Shown in pieces: positions 34,115 through 43,627 of a stretch of DNA of 64,000 nucleotides. The notes beneath the pieces are model-generated. The model did not search any database and was not told the origin of the DNA. It saw only the letters and a program-made list of their open reading frames with translations. The DNA comes from Winogradskyella eximia (GTDB taxonomy: Bacteria > Bacteroidota > Bacteroidia > Flavobacteriales > Flavobacteriaceae): positions 1 to 64,000 of the forward strand of contig NZ_QRDV01000005.1 of the NCBI RefSeq assembly GCF_003386165.1. The letters are read 5' to 3'. How positions within the stretch are numbered: position 1 is the first letter of the stretch; each line of letters begins with the position of its first letter. The position numbers were made by a program, and so were the translations under genes.

Positions 34115-35317
34115 ATGAAAAATGAAAAAAGATCGCAATTAGAATTTGTAATATTAATGGCAGCATTAATGTCTATAGTTGCGCTTTCTATTGACGCGGT
34201 TTTACCTGCATTACCTAAAATTGGAGATTACTTAAGTAGTGTTAATGAGACTGATAACCAAAAGCTTATTACTGCTATATTTTTAGGACTCGGATTTGGA
34301 CAATTAATATTTGGTCCCTTATCTGATAGTTTTGGGCGTAAACCAATGGTTTATTTTGGGTTTGGTGTTTTTGTAATTGCTTCTATAATTTGCATCACTA
34401 CGAGAAACTTTGAAGTGATGCTTTTTGGCCGTGTGTTACAAGGAGTAGGTTTATCTTCACCAAGAACTATGAGCATTGCTATAGTAAGGGATTCTTATAA
34501 TGGAGATCATATGGCAAAGATATTATCTATTGTCACTATGACTTTTATCTTAGTACCTGTCATTGCACCAATGTTGGGTCAGTTTTTATTAATTCATTTT
34601 GGTTGGCAATCTATTTTTACGGTAAACCTAGTGTTTGGTTCAATGATAATAATCTGGTTTTGGAGACGACAACCAGAAACTCTACACAATAGCTATCAAA
34701 AAACGTTTCATTTATCCATCTTTAAAACTGGTACAATAACGTTCTTTAGAATAAAATCTGCAGTAATATATACACTACTTTCAGGATTGGTGACAGGTTC
34801 TTTTATGGTATATTTAAGTACATCTCAACAAATCTTTCAAGTACAGTATGATTTGGGAGACTACTTTCCTTATATTTTTGCAAGTTTAGCTGTTACAATT
34901 GGCTTGGCTACTTTTTTAAACAGTGCTATTGTAATGCGATTTGGCATGTGGAATTTGGTAAATATTGCCTTGTTGGCTTTTGTTGTTATTTCCTTAATTT
35001 ATGTGATTCTTTTCTGGTCTGGTGTAAACCCTCCAATAGAAATATTAATTCTCTTTTTAATGCTTCAATTTGCTAGTGTTGCTTTCTTATTTGGGAATTA
35101 TAGAGCATTAGCCATGCAACCTATGGGACATATTGCAGGTATTGGATCTGCACTTAACGGATTTATTTCTACCGTAATGGCAGTGCCTATTGCGAATTAT
35201 ATTGGTAGTTTTATAAAAACATCTGTATTACCCCTTTTTATAGGATTTTTAGTTACAGGAATTATTGGGTTGGTTTTATTCTATAGTGTAAAGAAACCTG
35301 TTAGATTGAAAGATTAA
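34115..35317 (+). CDS. Bcr/CflA-type multidrug efflux transporter (MFS)
   Basis: The protein has 400 residues with 12 predicted helices. Family marks are LSIDAVLPALPKI in helix 1, the motif-A region GPLSDSFGRKPMVYFG between helices 2 and 3, and GRVLQGVGLSSPRTMSIAIV further on. It would export drugs or small metabolites in exchange for protons. The gene is monocistronic and ends by overlapping the stop of the convergent YrdC gene by four bases. Confidence 0.9.
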   Translation: MKNEKRSQLEFVILMAALMSIVALSIDAVLPALPKIGDYLSSVNETDNQKLITAIFLGLGFGQLIFGPLSDSFGRKPMVYFGFGVFVIASIICITTRNFEVMLFGRVLQGVGLSSPRTMSIAIVRDSYNGDHMAKILSIVTMTFILVPVIAPMLGQFLLIHFGWQSIFTVNLVFGSMIIIWFWRRQPETLHNSYQKTFHLSIFKTGTITFFRIKSAVIYTLLSGLVTGSFMVYLSTSQQIFQVQYDLGDYFPYIFASLAVTIGLATFLNSAIVMRFGMWNLVNIALLAFVVISLIYVILFWSGVNPPIEILILFLMLQFASVAFLFGNYRALAMQPMGHIAGIGSALNGFISTVMAVPIANYIGSFIKTSVLPLFIGFLVTGIIGLVLFYSVKKPVRLKD

Positions 35318-35934
35318 AAAATCTCCAAGCTTCCTTTACCCTTTCTCACAACTACTGGCTCATCTTCGGACAAATCAATAATGGTAGATGCTTCATTATC
35401 ACCATAGCCTCCATCGATAACCAAATCGACTAAATTATCCCATTTTTCAAGAATTAATTCAGGGTCTGTAGTGTATTCTAATACATCATCGTCATCTCTA
35501 ATAGAAGTAGAAACGATAGGATTACCTAGTGCAGCAACTAATGCTAAAGCAATAGAATTATCTGGCACTCTTATACCAACTGTTTTACGTTTTTTGAAAG
35601 GATTTGGTAAGTTTTTAGATCCTGGTAAAATAAAAGTATAAGGTCCAGGTAAGGCACGTTTCAAGATTTTAAAAGTTGTAGTATCTATTTGCTTTACATA
35701 ATCACTTAAATTACTTAAGTCCTCACAAACAAATGAGAAATTAGATTTCTCTAGCTTTACACCTTTAATTTGAGCAATGCGCTCTAATGCTTTAATATTG
35801 GTAATATCACAACCTAAACCATACACTGTATCGGTTGGATAAATGATTAATCCACCATTTTTTAGTACCTTAACCACTTTCTGAATGGCTTTAGGATTAG
35901 GGTTTTCGGGATATATTTTAATAAACTCGGCCAT
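35314..35934 (-). CDS. L-threonylcarbamoyladenylate synthase (YrdC/Sua5 family)
   Basis: This enzyme makes threonylcarbamoyl-AMP from threonine, bicarbonate and ATP for the t6A37 modification of tRNAs. The 206 residues cover just the YrdC domain: IIYPTDTVYGLGCDI near the start, the RIAQIKG region, the SFVCEDL segment, GPYTFILPG, and VGIRVPDN followed by NPIVSTS. The Sua5 C-terminal domain is missing, as in TsaC types. It could instead be a YciO-like paralogue. It converges on the efflux gene with a 4-bp overlap. Confidence 0.88.
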   Translation of the reverse strand: MAEFIKIYPENPNPKAIQKVVKVLKNGGLIIYPTDTVYGLGCDITNIKALERIAQIKGVKLEKSNFSFVCEDLSNLSDYVKQIDTTTFKILKRALPGPYTFILPGSKNLPNPFKKRKTVGIRVPDNSIALALVAALGNPIVSTSIRDDDDVLEYTTDPELILEKWDNLVDLVIDGGYGDNEASTIIDLSEDEPVVVRKGKGSLEIF

Positions 35935-36071
35935 AATAAGTCTCTTTCACGTACGTTATACAAAGTAACCATAATTTTTAATATGAAACGAGCCTCTTCT
36001 ATATTTTATCATCTCAATCAATGATTAATTATCAATAAATACGTCTTATTAAAAATACAATTTTCAATTAA

Positions 36072-36938
36072 ATGAAACAATTTAAATTAATCTTCATTCT
36101 ATTATTTTCAGTTTCAATACTGATTTCTTGTTCTTCTGATAGTTCTGATACTAATGAAACTGAAGTTTTAAATCCACTTGAAGCATATGAGGCATTAAAC
36201 ATTTCTTATGGTGATGATAGTGACCAAGTTTTCGACTTATACTTACCTGCAAACCGAACCACTGCAACTAAAACAATTATTTTAATTCATGGAGGAGGAT
36301 GGACATCTGGAGACAAAACAGATATGAATCCATACAAGACGTTTCTAAAAGACCAAATGCCAAATTATGCAGTAGTTAATATTAATTATCGTTTAGCAGA
36401 TGAAAACAATCAAGCGTATCCAATGCAAATTAATGATATAACGAGTGTTGTAAATTTCCTAAAAGACAATAAAATTAATTATACAATCTCTGATGATATA
36501 GGCTTTGTTGGTGTTAGTGCTGGTGCTCACTTATCATTATTATGGAGCTATGCTTTTGACACAGATAACCAAACAAAAATGGTTTGTAGTGTTGTAGGAC
36601 CTACTAATTTTACAGATCCTGCATATTTAGATAACTTAAACAATGTATTTTTTCAGGAGATTATAAATACATTTGGTATAAATCCAACAACCAATTATTT
36701 AGAAGAAGTTAGCCCATACCACAACGTAACAGCTGAAGCACCACCTACCATATTATTTTATGGAGCTATAGATCCTTTAATTCCAACAACACAAGGTACC
36801 GCAATGCGAGATAGACTTGAAGAATTAAATGTTATACATGAATTTACGTTATATCCTCTTGAGGGACATGGTTGGAGTGGTTTAAATTTACTAGATACAA
36901 CCATAAAGCTACAATTGTTTATTGAAACGCATTTATAA
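36072..36938 (+). CDS. Esterase/lipase lipoprotein (alpha/beta hydrolase, BD-FAE-like)
   Basis: The protein has 288 residues. The signal peptide ends LISC (Cys20), followed by a Ser/Asp linker. The oxyanion hole HGGGW lies near residue 73, the nucleophile elbow GVSAGAH with Ser near 148, then an Asp in YGAIDPLIP and a His in EGHGW near the end. The HGGG signature places it in the hormone-sensitive-lipase or ferulic-esterase-like group acting on acyl or acetyl esters. It likely faces outward on the cell envelope. No carbohydrate-use locus adjoins it. Confidence 0.87.
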   Translation: MKQFKLIFILLFSVSILISCSSDSSDTNETEVLNPLEAYEALNISYGDDSDQVFDLYLPANRTTATKTIILIHGGGWTSGDKTDMNPYKTFLKDQMPNYAVVNINYRLADENNQAYPMQINDITSVVNFLKDNKINYTISDDIGFVGVSAGAHLSLLWSYAFDTDNQTKMVCSVVGPTNFTDPAYLDNLNNVFFQEIINTFGINPTTNYLEEVSPYHNVTAEAPPTILFYGAIDPLIPTTQGTAMRDRLEELNVIHEFTLYPLEGHGWSGLNLLDTTIKLQLFIETHL

Positions 36939-37019
36939 TTGAGCAAAGAATTTATGATTAAAAAATGTTAAAAAACTAAAAACATGTAACATTTTGATTG
37001 TACTTGTAGTCTATAAAGT

Positions 37020-37979
37020 ATGAATCAATCAATCAACATCTTCATCGCCTTGCTTATTTCAGCAAAATTATTTGCTGCCGATTATAAGCCTCCTATTATT
37101 TTTACTAAAGCAGAAATTGTAAATGCATCAACCACAAGGATTCCTTTTAAAATTGTTGATCAACTTATTGTTGTAGAAGTTGAACTATTAAATATTGAAG
37201 GTAACTTTATTATTGATACAGGTTCGGAAACTCTAATTTTAAATAGTGTTCATTTTAAAACTACGACTAGATTTAGGCAAGAAAACAAACAAGCAAGTGG
37301 TGTGCATGGTAATATTGATAATGTACGAGAAAAGTTGCTTGATAAGTTAAGTATAGAAAGTCTTAATTTAGAGCAATTGAATGCTGACGTTATAGATCTT
37401 TCTCATATAGAAAAGATTAAAAAAATAGAAGTCTTAGGAATTATTGGTTATAACGTTTTAAAAGATTTCGAAATTTTTATAGACATGCATTTAAATCAAA
37501 TAACCCTATCAAAAACAGATAAAAATGGAGAGCTTTTATCTAAAAAAGTATACGCAGAAACTATACATGATAGTATTAATTTTAAATTAAAAAATCACAC
37601 AATAGTATTAGATGCTTTAATTGAAAACCATAAAGTAAAATTTGGGCTAGATACAGGAGCTGAATACAATCAATTGAATAAAAAATTAGATTCAGAAATT
37701 TTAGACTACTTTTATCCTAGTAAAGAATTAGGTCTTACTGGTGCTAGCGGTAAGAAAACACAAGTTATGGCAGGAAAATTGTATAGAGTTAAGTTGAACG
37801 ATTCAATCTATTTTGGCCCTATGAAGACAGTGCTTACTAATTTAAAAAAAATGAATAGTGCTTTTAATACTAATCTCGATGGTGTTTTAGGCTTTGAATT
37901 TTTCGCTCAACAACGAACAATTATTAATTATAAAAAACAGAAACTATATTTTATTAAGTTTCCCATTATAAAGCCTTGA
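37020..37979 (+). CDS. Exported retropepsin-like aspartic protease with two DTG motifs
   Basis: The protein has 319 residues. A signal peptide (SINIFIALLISAKLFAA) is followed by a first aspartic motif FIIDTGSE (Asp66) and a second FGLDTGAE (Asp211), each in a domain of about 120-140 residues. Both match the D(T/S)G active site of clan AA proteases, and having two in one chain suggests a pepsin-like monomer built from two retropepsin folds. Cleavage targets are unknown. Its stop overlaps the TTG start of the next gene by four bases, implying translational coupling. Confidence 0.85.
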   Translation: MNQSINIFIALLISAKLFAADYKPPIIFTKAEIVNASTTRIPFKIVDQLIVVEVELLNIEGNFIIDTGSETLILNSVHFKTTTRFRQENKQASGVHGNIDNVREKLLDKLSIESLNLEQLNADVIDLSHIEKIKKIEVLGIIGYNVLKDFEIFIDMHLNQITLSKTDKNGELLSKKVYAETIHDSINFKLKNHTIVLDALIENHKVKFGLDTGAEYNQLNKKLDSEILDYFYPSKELGLTGASGKKTQVMAGKLYRVKLNDSIYFGPMKTVLTNLKKMNSAFNTNLDGVLGFEFFAQQRTIINYKKQKLYFIKFPIIKP

Positions 37980-38920
37980 AAATAAAACCACAATATTTAA
38001 TATTATTTTTTATAACATTAATATTCTCCGTTGAAACCTATGCTCAAAGTAAAACAGCAAAGGGTTATGATATCAAAGGAGAAGAGATTATTTTTATTTT
38101 TAATATCAATGACTATCCTAATATAAAAAACAATGGAGAAAACATTGATGCCGTTTATGTGTCTGGCGAATTTAATAATTGGGCTTTAGATCAATGGCCA
38201 ATGAATAAGGTTAATGATTCTATTTACCATTTAAAAAAAGATTTATCATTATTTACTTCAAATTTTGGTTGGGAGTTTAAATTTATAGTAAACAGCAAAC
38301 ATTGGGCAGAACCTACGAGAGAATTTGAAAATAGTGTAGATGCTAAAGATTATAACGGCCATTCTTTAATGGTTTATAATCTTAAACTTTATAGTGCGTT
38401 TGCTACTGATTATGGTAATGTTAGCTTTAAACTGAAAGGTTTTAAAGATGCTAAAAATGTTATTTTAAGTGGCACTTTTAATCGCTGGGATGAAACAGGA
38501 TTTATTATGAAACCTATTGAAGATGGTTGGAAAGTAACTCTACAACTAAAACCAGACATTTATGAATATAAATTTATTATAGACGGTGTCTGGATTGAAG
38601 ATCCTCAAAACCCTTCAAAAGTAGAAAACGAATATGATGGTTATAATTCTGTTATAGACGTTCAAAAAAATGTAACATTTCGCTTATGTGATTTTGACGA
38701 TGCAAAAACAGTAATATTAAGTGGTGATTTTAATAATTGGTCTGAAAATGATTACAAAATGATAAAATCTGAAGACTGTTGGATTTACAATAAAAGACTA
38801 TCTGGCGGAAAACACCATTATAAATTTATTGTAGATGGACAGTGGATAATAGATCCGAAAAATTCTGTTAAAGAATATGATGGCAAAGGAAATATTAATT
38901 CAGTTTGTATGGTAAAGTAA
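37976..38920 (+). CDS. Exported protein with three glycogen-binding-like (AMPK-type CBM48) domains
   Basis: The protein has 314 residues. It starts at a TTG, since no ATG precedes the signal peptide (YLILFFITLIFSVETYAQ) and the start overlaps the upstream stop. Three repeats follow at about 55-125, 140-220 and 225-305. Each reads V(Y/I)(V/L)SG.FN.W at the front and YKFI(V/I)(D/N)G.W...P at the back, the hallmark of AMPK-type glycogen-binding domains. No catalytic domain is present, so it may bind glucan or serve as a scaffold. It is coupled to the aspartic protease gene. The next gene converges with no spacer. Confidence 0.85.
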   Translation: MKIKPQYLILFFITLIFSVETYAQSKTAKGYDIKGEEIIFIFNINDYPNIKNNGENIDAVYVSGEFNNWALDQWPMNKVNDSIYHLKKDLSLFTSNFGWEFKFIVNSKHWAEPTREFENSVDAKDYNGHSLMVYNLKLYSAFATDYGNVSFKLKGFKDAKNVILSGTFNRWDETGFIMKPIEDGWKVTLQLKPDIYEYKFIIDGVWIEDPQNPSKVENEYDGYNSVIDVQKNVTFRLCDFDDAKTVILSGDFNNWSENDYKMIKSEDCWIYNKRLSGGKHHYKFIVDGQWIIDPKNSVKEYDGKGNINSVCMVK

Positions 38921-41251
38921 CTACTCTCTCATTATCTGAAGCTTAGCAAAGCGTAATAACAACTTTTTCACATCTCCTTTCTGAAATTTAATTTCAGCTT
39001 TAGCATCTGCACCAACACCTTCAATTTTAAGGACTTCTCCCCTACCAAAACGTTGGTGGTTCACCTTACTTCCAACTTCTAATTTCTTATCAAAAGAATC
39101 AATATCACTTTCAGCTTCACTTAAAGGTACCATCTTTTTTGGTGCGCTGATTTCAAAGTTTTCAGGCTTGGTCTTTGTTTTCTTCTTTGCCATTTTTGCA
39201 GTTTTCGGTTTTGCAAATCGTATGCGATTTGGTTCAATATCTCCAAATATAGACTTATCTAACATTGGATTAAAACGTTGTTCTTTTAAAGGTGTAACTA
39301 TATTTACAAACTCATCGTCTATTTCTTCAATAAATCGGCTAGGTTCAGCATCTATCAATTTTCCCCAACGATATCGAGATAATGTATAAGTTAAATAAGC
39401 TTGTTTTTCTGCTCTAGTAATAGCAACATAAAACAAACGTCGTTCTTCTTCTAGTTCGCTTCGCGTATTCATGCTCATGGCACTAGGAAATAAATCTTCT
39501 TCCATACCAACGATAAACACATGTCCAAACTCTAGGCCTTTTGCCATGTGAATACTCATTAAAGCAACATGATCAGGATCTCCTTTATCTCCATCTAAAT
39601 CAGTTGCCAAAGCTACATCTTCCAAAAATTCGGCTAACGAATCTCCTGCATCTGCCAATTCCATTTGTCCTTCAACAAAATCCTTTATACCGTTTAGTAG
39701 TTCCTGAACATTATCAATCTTGGTAATGCCTTCAGGTGTACCATCCTTACTTAATTCTCTAATTAAGCCACTGGTTTTAGTTACATGTTCTGATAAATCG
39801 AATGCATTTGCTGTCTGATTCATCACTTTGTAACTTTCAATAAGCGTTACAAAATCTCTTAATTTATTTTTGGTTCCACTATTAATATTAATAGAAACCG
39901 AATCAATATCTTTAATGAGATCATAAATTGTTTTACCCGTTGCATTGGCTGCCACCATCAATCGGTCAATTGTTGTTTGACCAATACCTCTTGCCGGATA
40001 ATTAATCACACGTTTCAATGCTTCTTCATCTGCCGAGTTAAGAATAAGACGTAAATAAGCCGTAACATCTTTAATCTCTTTTCGTTGGTAAAAAGATAAT
40101 CCACCATAAATTCGATATGGAATATCTCGTTTTCGCAACGCATCTTCAATTGCTCTCGATTGCGCATTTGTACGATACAAAACAGCAAATTCACTATGCG
40201 GCAGTTGGTTATTCATTTTGGTTTCCCAAATGGTACTTGCCACATAACGTCCTTCATCTGCATCTGTCATTGCGCGATGCACAATTACTTTTTCTCCCTC
40301 AACATTAGCTGTCCAAACTATTTTATCAATCTTAGTTTTATTATGCTCAATAACTGAGTTTGCAGCACCAACAATATTTTTAGTAGAGCGGTAATTCTGC
40401 TCTAATCGGTACATTTTAACACCATCATAATCCTTTTGAAAATTCAAGATGTTATTAATATTAGCACCACGGAATGCATATATACTTTGCGCGTCATCTC
40501 CTACTACACATATATTTTGAAAACGATCTGCTAAAGCGCGTACAATTAAATATTGCGAATGGTTAGTATCCTGATACTCATCGACCAAAATATAACGAAA
40601 TTTATCTTGATATTGTGCTAAAACATTTGGAAAACGAGTTAATAACTCATTAGTTCTCAGCAATAAATCATCAAAATCCATTGCTCCAGCTTTAAAACAG
40701 CGATCTACATATTCTTTATAAATCTCTCCCATTTTTGGTCGCCTAGCCATAGCATCAGCTTCCATAAGTTCTGGATTTTTAAAGTATGCTTTTACAGTAA
40801 CCAAACTATTTTTATAAGATGAAATACGGCTATAAACCTGCTTGGTTTTATAAATATCTTTATCGAGTCCCATTTCTCTAATAATGGAACCCATTAATTT
40901 TTGAGAATCTTGTGTATCGTAAATGGTAAAATTACTTGGATAACCAAGGTGATGTCCTTCAAAACGAAGAATTTTAGCAAAAACTGAGTGAAACGTACCC
41001 ATCCAAAGATTTTTTGCTTCATCTCCAACAATATCAGCGATTCTGCCTTTCATCTCTTTGGCAGCTTTATTTGTAAAGGTCAATGCCAAAATATTAAACG
41101 AATCAATACCCTTACTCATTAAATAAGCTATACGATACGTAAGCACACGCGTTTTACCAGAACCTGCACCAGCAATGATAATCATTGGTCCATTAATCTG
41201 AACAGTGGGTTCTAATTGAGCGTCGTTAAGTTGACTAAGATACTTTTCCAA
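38921..41251 (-). CDS. UvrD/PcrA-type ATP-dependent DNA helicase
   Basis: A superfamily 1A helicase of 776 residues for DNA repair and removal of proteins from DNA. Walker A AGAGSGKT is at 27-34, followed by LTFTNKAAKEMK, the DEYQDTN motif, GDDAQSIYAFRGA, QNYRST, and VALMSIHMAKGLEF with VAITRAEK near the C-terminus. The C-terminal Tudor-like tail (VNHQRFGRGEVLKIEG) is the PcrA-type RNA-polymerase-binding extension. Translation appears to start at a TTG: the sequence upstream is open but lacks an ATG, and MEKYLSQLNDAQLEP fits the family start. Confidence 0.93.
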   Translation of the reverse strand: MEKYLSQLNDAQLEPTVQINGPMIIIAGAGSGKTRVLTYRIAYLMSKGIDSFNILALTFTNKAAKEMKGRIADIVGDEAKNLWMGTFHSVFAKILRFEGHHLGYPSNFTIYDTQDSQKLMGSIIREMGLDKDIYKTKQVYSRISSYKNSLVTVKAYFKNPELMEADAMARRPKMGEIYKEYVDRCFKAGAMDFDDLLLRTNELLTRFPNVLAQYQDKFRYILVDEYQDTNHSQYLIVRALADRFQNICVVGDDAQSIYAFRGANINNILNFQKDYDGVKMYRLEQNYRSTKNIVGAANSVIEHNKTKIDKIVWTANVEGEKVIVHRAMTDADEGRYVASTIWETKMNNQLPHSEFAVLYRTNAQSRAIEDALRKRDIPYRIYGGLSFYQRKEIKDVTAYLRLILNSADEEALKRVINYPARGIGQTTIDRLMVAANATGKTIYDLIKDIDSVSININSGTKNKLRDFVTLIESYKVMNQTANAFDLSEHVTKTSGLIRELSKDGTPEGITKIDNVQELLNGIKDFVEGQMELADAGDSLAEFLEDVALATDLDGDKGDPDHVALMSIHMAKGLEFGHVFIVGMEEDLFPSAMSMNTRSELEEERRLFYVAITRAEKQAYLTYTLSRYRWGKLIDAEPSRFIEEIDDEFVNIVTPLKEQRFNPMLDKSIFGDIEPNRIRFAKPKTAKMAKKKTKTKPENFEISAPKKMVPLSEAESDIDSFDKKLEVGSKVNHQRFGRGEVLKIEGVGADAKAEIKFQKGDVKKLLLRFAKLQIMRE

Positions 41252-41332
41252 GCTAGTTTTTTTTGAAGCTGTAAAATTACGGATAGTCTTATGGTTTTCC
41301 GAATTGAAAGGCGATAAATTTTAAACAATGTT

Positions 41333-41344
41333 TCAATCGATTGA
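41333..41344. promoter_or_regulatory. 12-bp palindrome upstream of the helicase gene
   Basis: TCAATCGATTGA is a perfect palindrome, followed by a partial copy (TTTCAATCAATT), 80 bp upstream of the helicase start and just after the AsmA-like gene's stop. It could be an operator. There is no match to a known Bacteroidota SOS box that I can name. Confidence 0.2.
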
Positions 41345-41350
41345 TTTCAA

Positions 41351-42919
41351 TCAATTTACTTTCTCTCCATCACCTATTAAAGAAGAGCGCAAACCACCTT
41401 TTAGATTTAACCAAATAAAATTAAAAACAGACTTAGTTGTATCCCGTTCAATGGTGTCTGCTTGTCCATATCTAAAATTCCTTTTTTCTTCTTCACTATC
41501 TTCCGAAACAAATAGATTCGCTATAGTTGATAAAAACTTATTCCTTTCTTTCTCATTTTTTTTCAGAATTGAAATTTCAAAATCATCGTACTTTATTTTT
41601 AGATCTATACGAGATGTTCTTGGGTTTCCACTTATAGTGAAATAGGTCTGTTTTAACTCACCATTTAAATCCACATTAAGATTGGGCTGGGTAAATTGAT
41701 CCATTTGGGCTGCCTTAAACCAACCTAGATCTCCCTTAAATACAAATTGATCTGTTGTGTCCGCTACTTTAAAATTCCAGTTTACCTCTAACGATGAATT
41801 CTCCATGAAAGTAGAATTTACTTTTATAGACGTATCTGCATTCCCATTTGTATTTCCTAAATTAGTAATTGTGGCATCTAGGTTTATAAAATCTAGTCTT
41901 CCAGCCGGCTTATCTAATTTTACTTTTTCTAAATAGGAAATTTTACCTTGAGATATTTCAACTAAATTTAGCCCTAAATTAAACTTTAAATCTCTGAGCA
42001 TAGTTCCATATAGTGGCTTGTATGAAAAATCATCTGCTACTAATTTATCTCTATATATTTCTGCTTCTGGTAAATTAAAATGAACATAATTAGACTTAAA
42101 ATAGAATTGACCACCACTGTTAAACCCAAAATCCATATCAGAAATTTTCACTTCTTTTATGCCTAGCTTAAAATGATCGCGTTCAGTTTTTAAAATTTTT
42201 GAATATTGATTTTTATTATATTTAGTTTTTAATTTAAAGTCCTTAAAAGTTGCGCTATTACTGGTGATAACTATTGAATCTGAAAATAAATTATCAAATT
42301 CGTTAATTACCCATTTTAGATTTTTTGCGGTTAAATTAAAATCTGAGTAGATAAATTTCTTATTTAGTGTTGAGGCTTTCGGATTGATTTGAAAGTCCTT
42401 TAATTCAAAATTAAATTTTGGAATGCTTAAAACAGTAGAATCGGTATCGTAATCACTTATTAAAATATCTGCGTTATTAATTTTTATTTTTTTGATATCA
42501 ATCACTTGTTCTATCTTATCTAAAAGTCCACTTTTATAGTCATCCTTCTTAACTATTGGATTGTGTAAATATTTTGCCACAAGCTGATTTACTACAACAG
42601 ATTCAACAGAAATTTTATCGTTAAAAAGCAAATCCCAGTAACCAATATCATTGATTTCAATAGACTTTAATTTGGCATTTAGAATCGTTTTATTGGTGGT
42701 TTGTCCTGCTAAAAATACTGTTGGAGAAGTAACGACTAAATTTCCTGTCCATACGTTAACATCAATAGATGTATATTCTATTTTGGTAGAATCTAATTTA
42801 GTATTAATGAAAGTGCCGATTTTACGTTCTAAAAAATAGTTTACTAAAAGACTTAGAAATAGTATAACAAACACTATTATAACAATTACAATTGTTGTTT
42901 TTTTATATTTTGATTTCAT
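41351..42919 (-). CDS. AsmA-like membrane-anchored protein
   Basis: The ATG at 42919 is chosen over a TTG 15 bp upstream, giving 522 residues. One N-terminal membrane helix (IVIVIIVFVILFLSLLVNYF) anchors a long periplasmic region. That region is built of beta strands with short alternating hydrophobic patterns and DxxxV-type repeats, as in AsmA/DUF748 proteins that may help move lipids between membranes. Typical text is IEYTSIDVNVWTGNLVVTSP near the start. It stands alone, between the helicase and a short divergent gene. The family assignment is by pattern, not by a catalytic motif. Confidence 0.65.
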   Translation of the reverse strand: MKSKYKKTTIVIVIIVFVILFLSLLVNYFLERKIGTFINTKLDSTKIEYTSIDVNVWTGNLVVTSPTVFLAGQTTNKTILNAKLKSIEINDIGYWDLLFNDKISVESVVVNQLVAKYLHNPIVKKDDYKSGLLDKIEQVIDIKKIKINNADILISDYDTDSTVLSIPKFNFELKDFQINPKASTLNKKFIYSDFNLTAKNLKWVINEFDNLFSDSIVITSNSATFKDFKLKTKYNKNQYSKILKTERDHFKLGIKEVKISDMDFGFNSGGQFYFKSNYVHFNLPEAEIYRDKLVADDFSYKPLYGTMLRDLKFNLGLNLVEISQGKISYLEKVKLDKPAGRLDFINLDATITNLGNTNGNADTSIKVNSTFMENSSLEVNWNFKVADTTDQFVFKGDLGWFKAAQMDQFTQPNLNVDLNGELKQTYFTISGNPRTSRIDLKIKYDDFEISILKKNEKERNKFLSTIANLFVSEDSEEEKRNFRYGQADTIERDTTKSVFNFIWLNLKGGLRSSLIGDGEKVN

Positions 42920-43041
42920 ATTTAAATTTTTCAAAATCTTTAAAATAAATTAACTTTACAGATTCGTGATTGAATTTACTTTAACGGGTCTAAATCTCTT
43001 AACGAATAACAAAATAATCTTAACTCAAAAAAACAGCTTTA

Positions 43042-43563
43042 ATGGATATTGATAAAATTATAGAACTTCTTTTCAGCATTGCACCAGCAGCTATCGTTGG
43101 AGCAATTGCATATTATTTCTTTCAGCAGCACATACAAAATGAAAATAGCAGAAGACGCTTTTTATTGCAGAAAGATTTGCAAAAAGAAACGTTTCCACTG
43201 CGCTTACAAGCCTATGAGCGTATGGCACTTTTTTTAGAAAGGATTTCTCCATCAAAATTGTTAACAAGAGTAAACCCAACATCTTCAAATAAAGAAGATT
43301 ATGAGGCTTTACTTATTGCAACTATTGAGCAAGAGTTTGAGCATAATTTATCGCAACAAATTTATGTTAGCGACCAATGTTGGTCTATAACACAAGCTGC
43401 AAAAAATGCCACTATACAATTGATTAGAAAAGCTACAATGCAAGAGAATACAGACTCTGCAAGTAAACTAAGAGAGGTTGTTTTAACAGAGTTAATGGAA
43501 AAACCAGCTCCGAGTAATGCAGCGCTTGCCTACATTAAAGAGGAAGTTAGCGAGATGTGGTAA
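43042..43563 (+). CDS. Conserved membrane-anchored protein of unknown function
   Basis: The protein has 173 residues. One membrane helix (SIAPAAIVGAIAYYFF, about 12-28) is followed by a helical cytoplasmic domain: RRRFLLQKDLQKETFPLRLQ, AYERMALFLERI and a long segment with Trp at SDQCWSITQAAKNATIQLI. The pattern recurs in Bacteroidota proteins of this size without assigned role. No catalytic motif is seen. It is monocistronic and converges with bshA, 64 bp away. Confidence 0.75.
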   Translation: MDIDKIIELLFSIAPAAIVGAIAYYFFQQHIQNENSRRRFLLQKDLQKETFPLRLQAYERMALFLERISPSKLLTRVNPTSSNKEDYEALLIATIEQEFEHNLSQQIYVSDQCWSITQAAKNATIQLIRKATMQENTDSASKLREVVLTELMEKPAPSNAALAYIKEEVSEMW

Positions 43564-43627
43564 TTAAACTGAAGTATAAAAAACTGATTAAATCGTTCTT
43601 ATAAAAATATCTAAAAGCTAAAACGAA

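Noticed and set aside
41333-41344. LexA-type SOS box for the helicase gene
   Set aside because: The palindrome TCAATCGATTGA does not match an SOS box I know and lies 80 bp upstream of the start; kept only as a weak palindrome.
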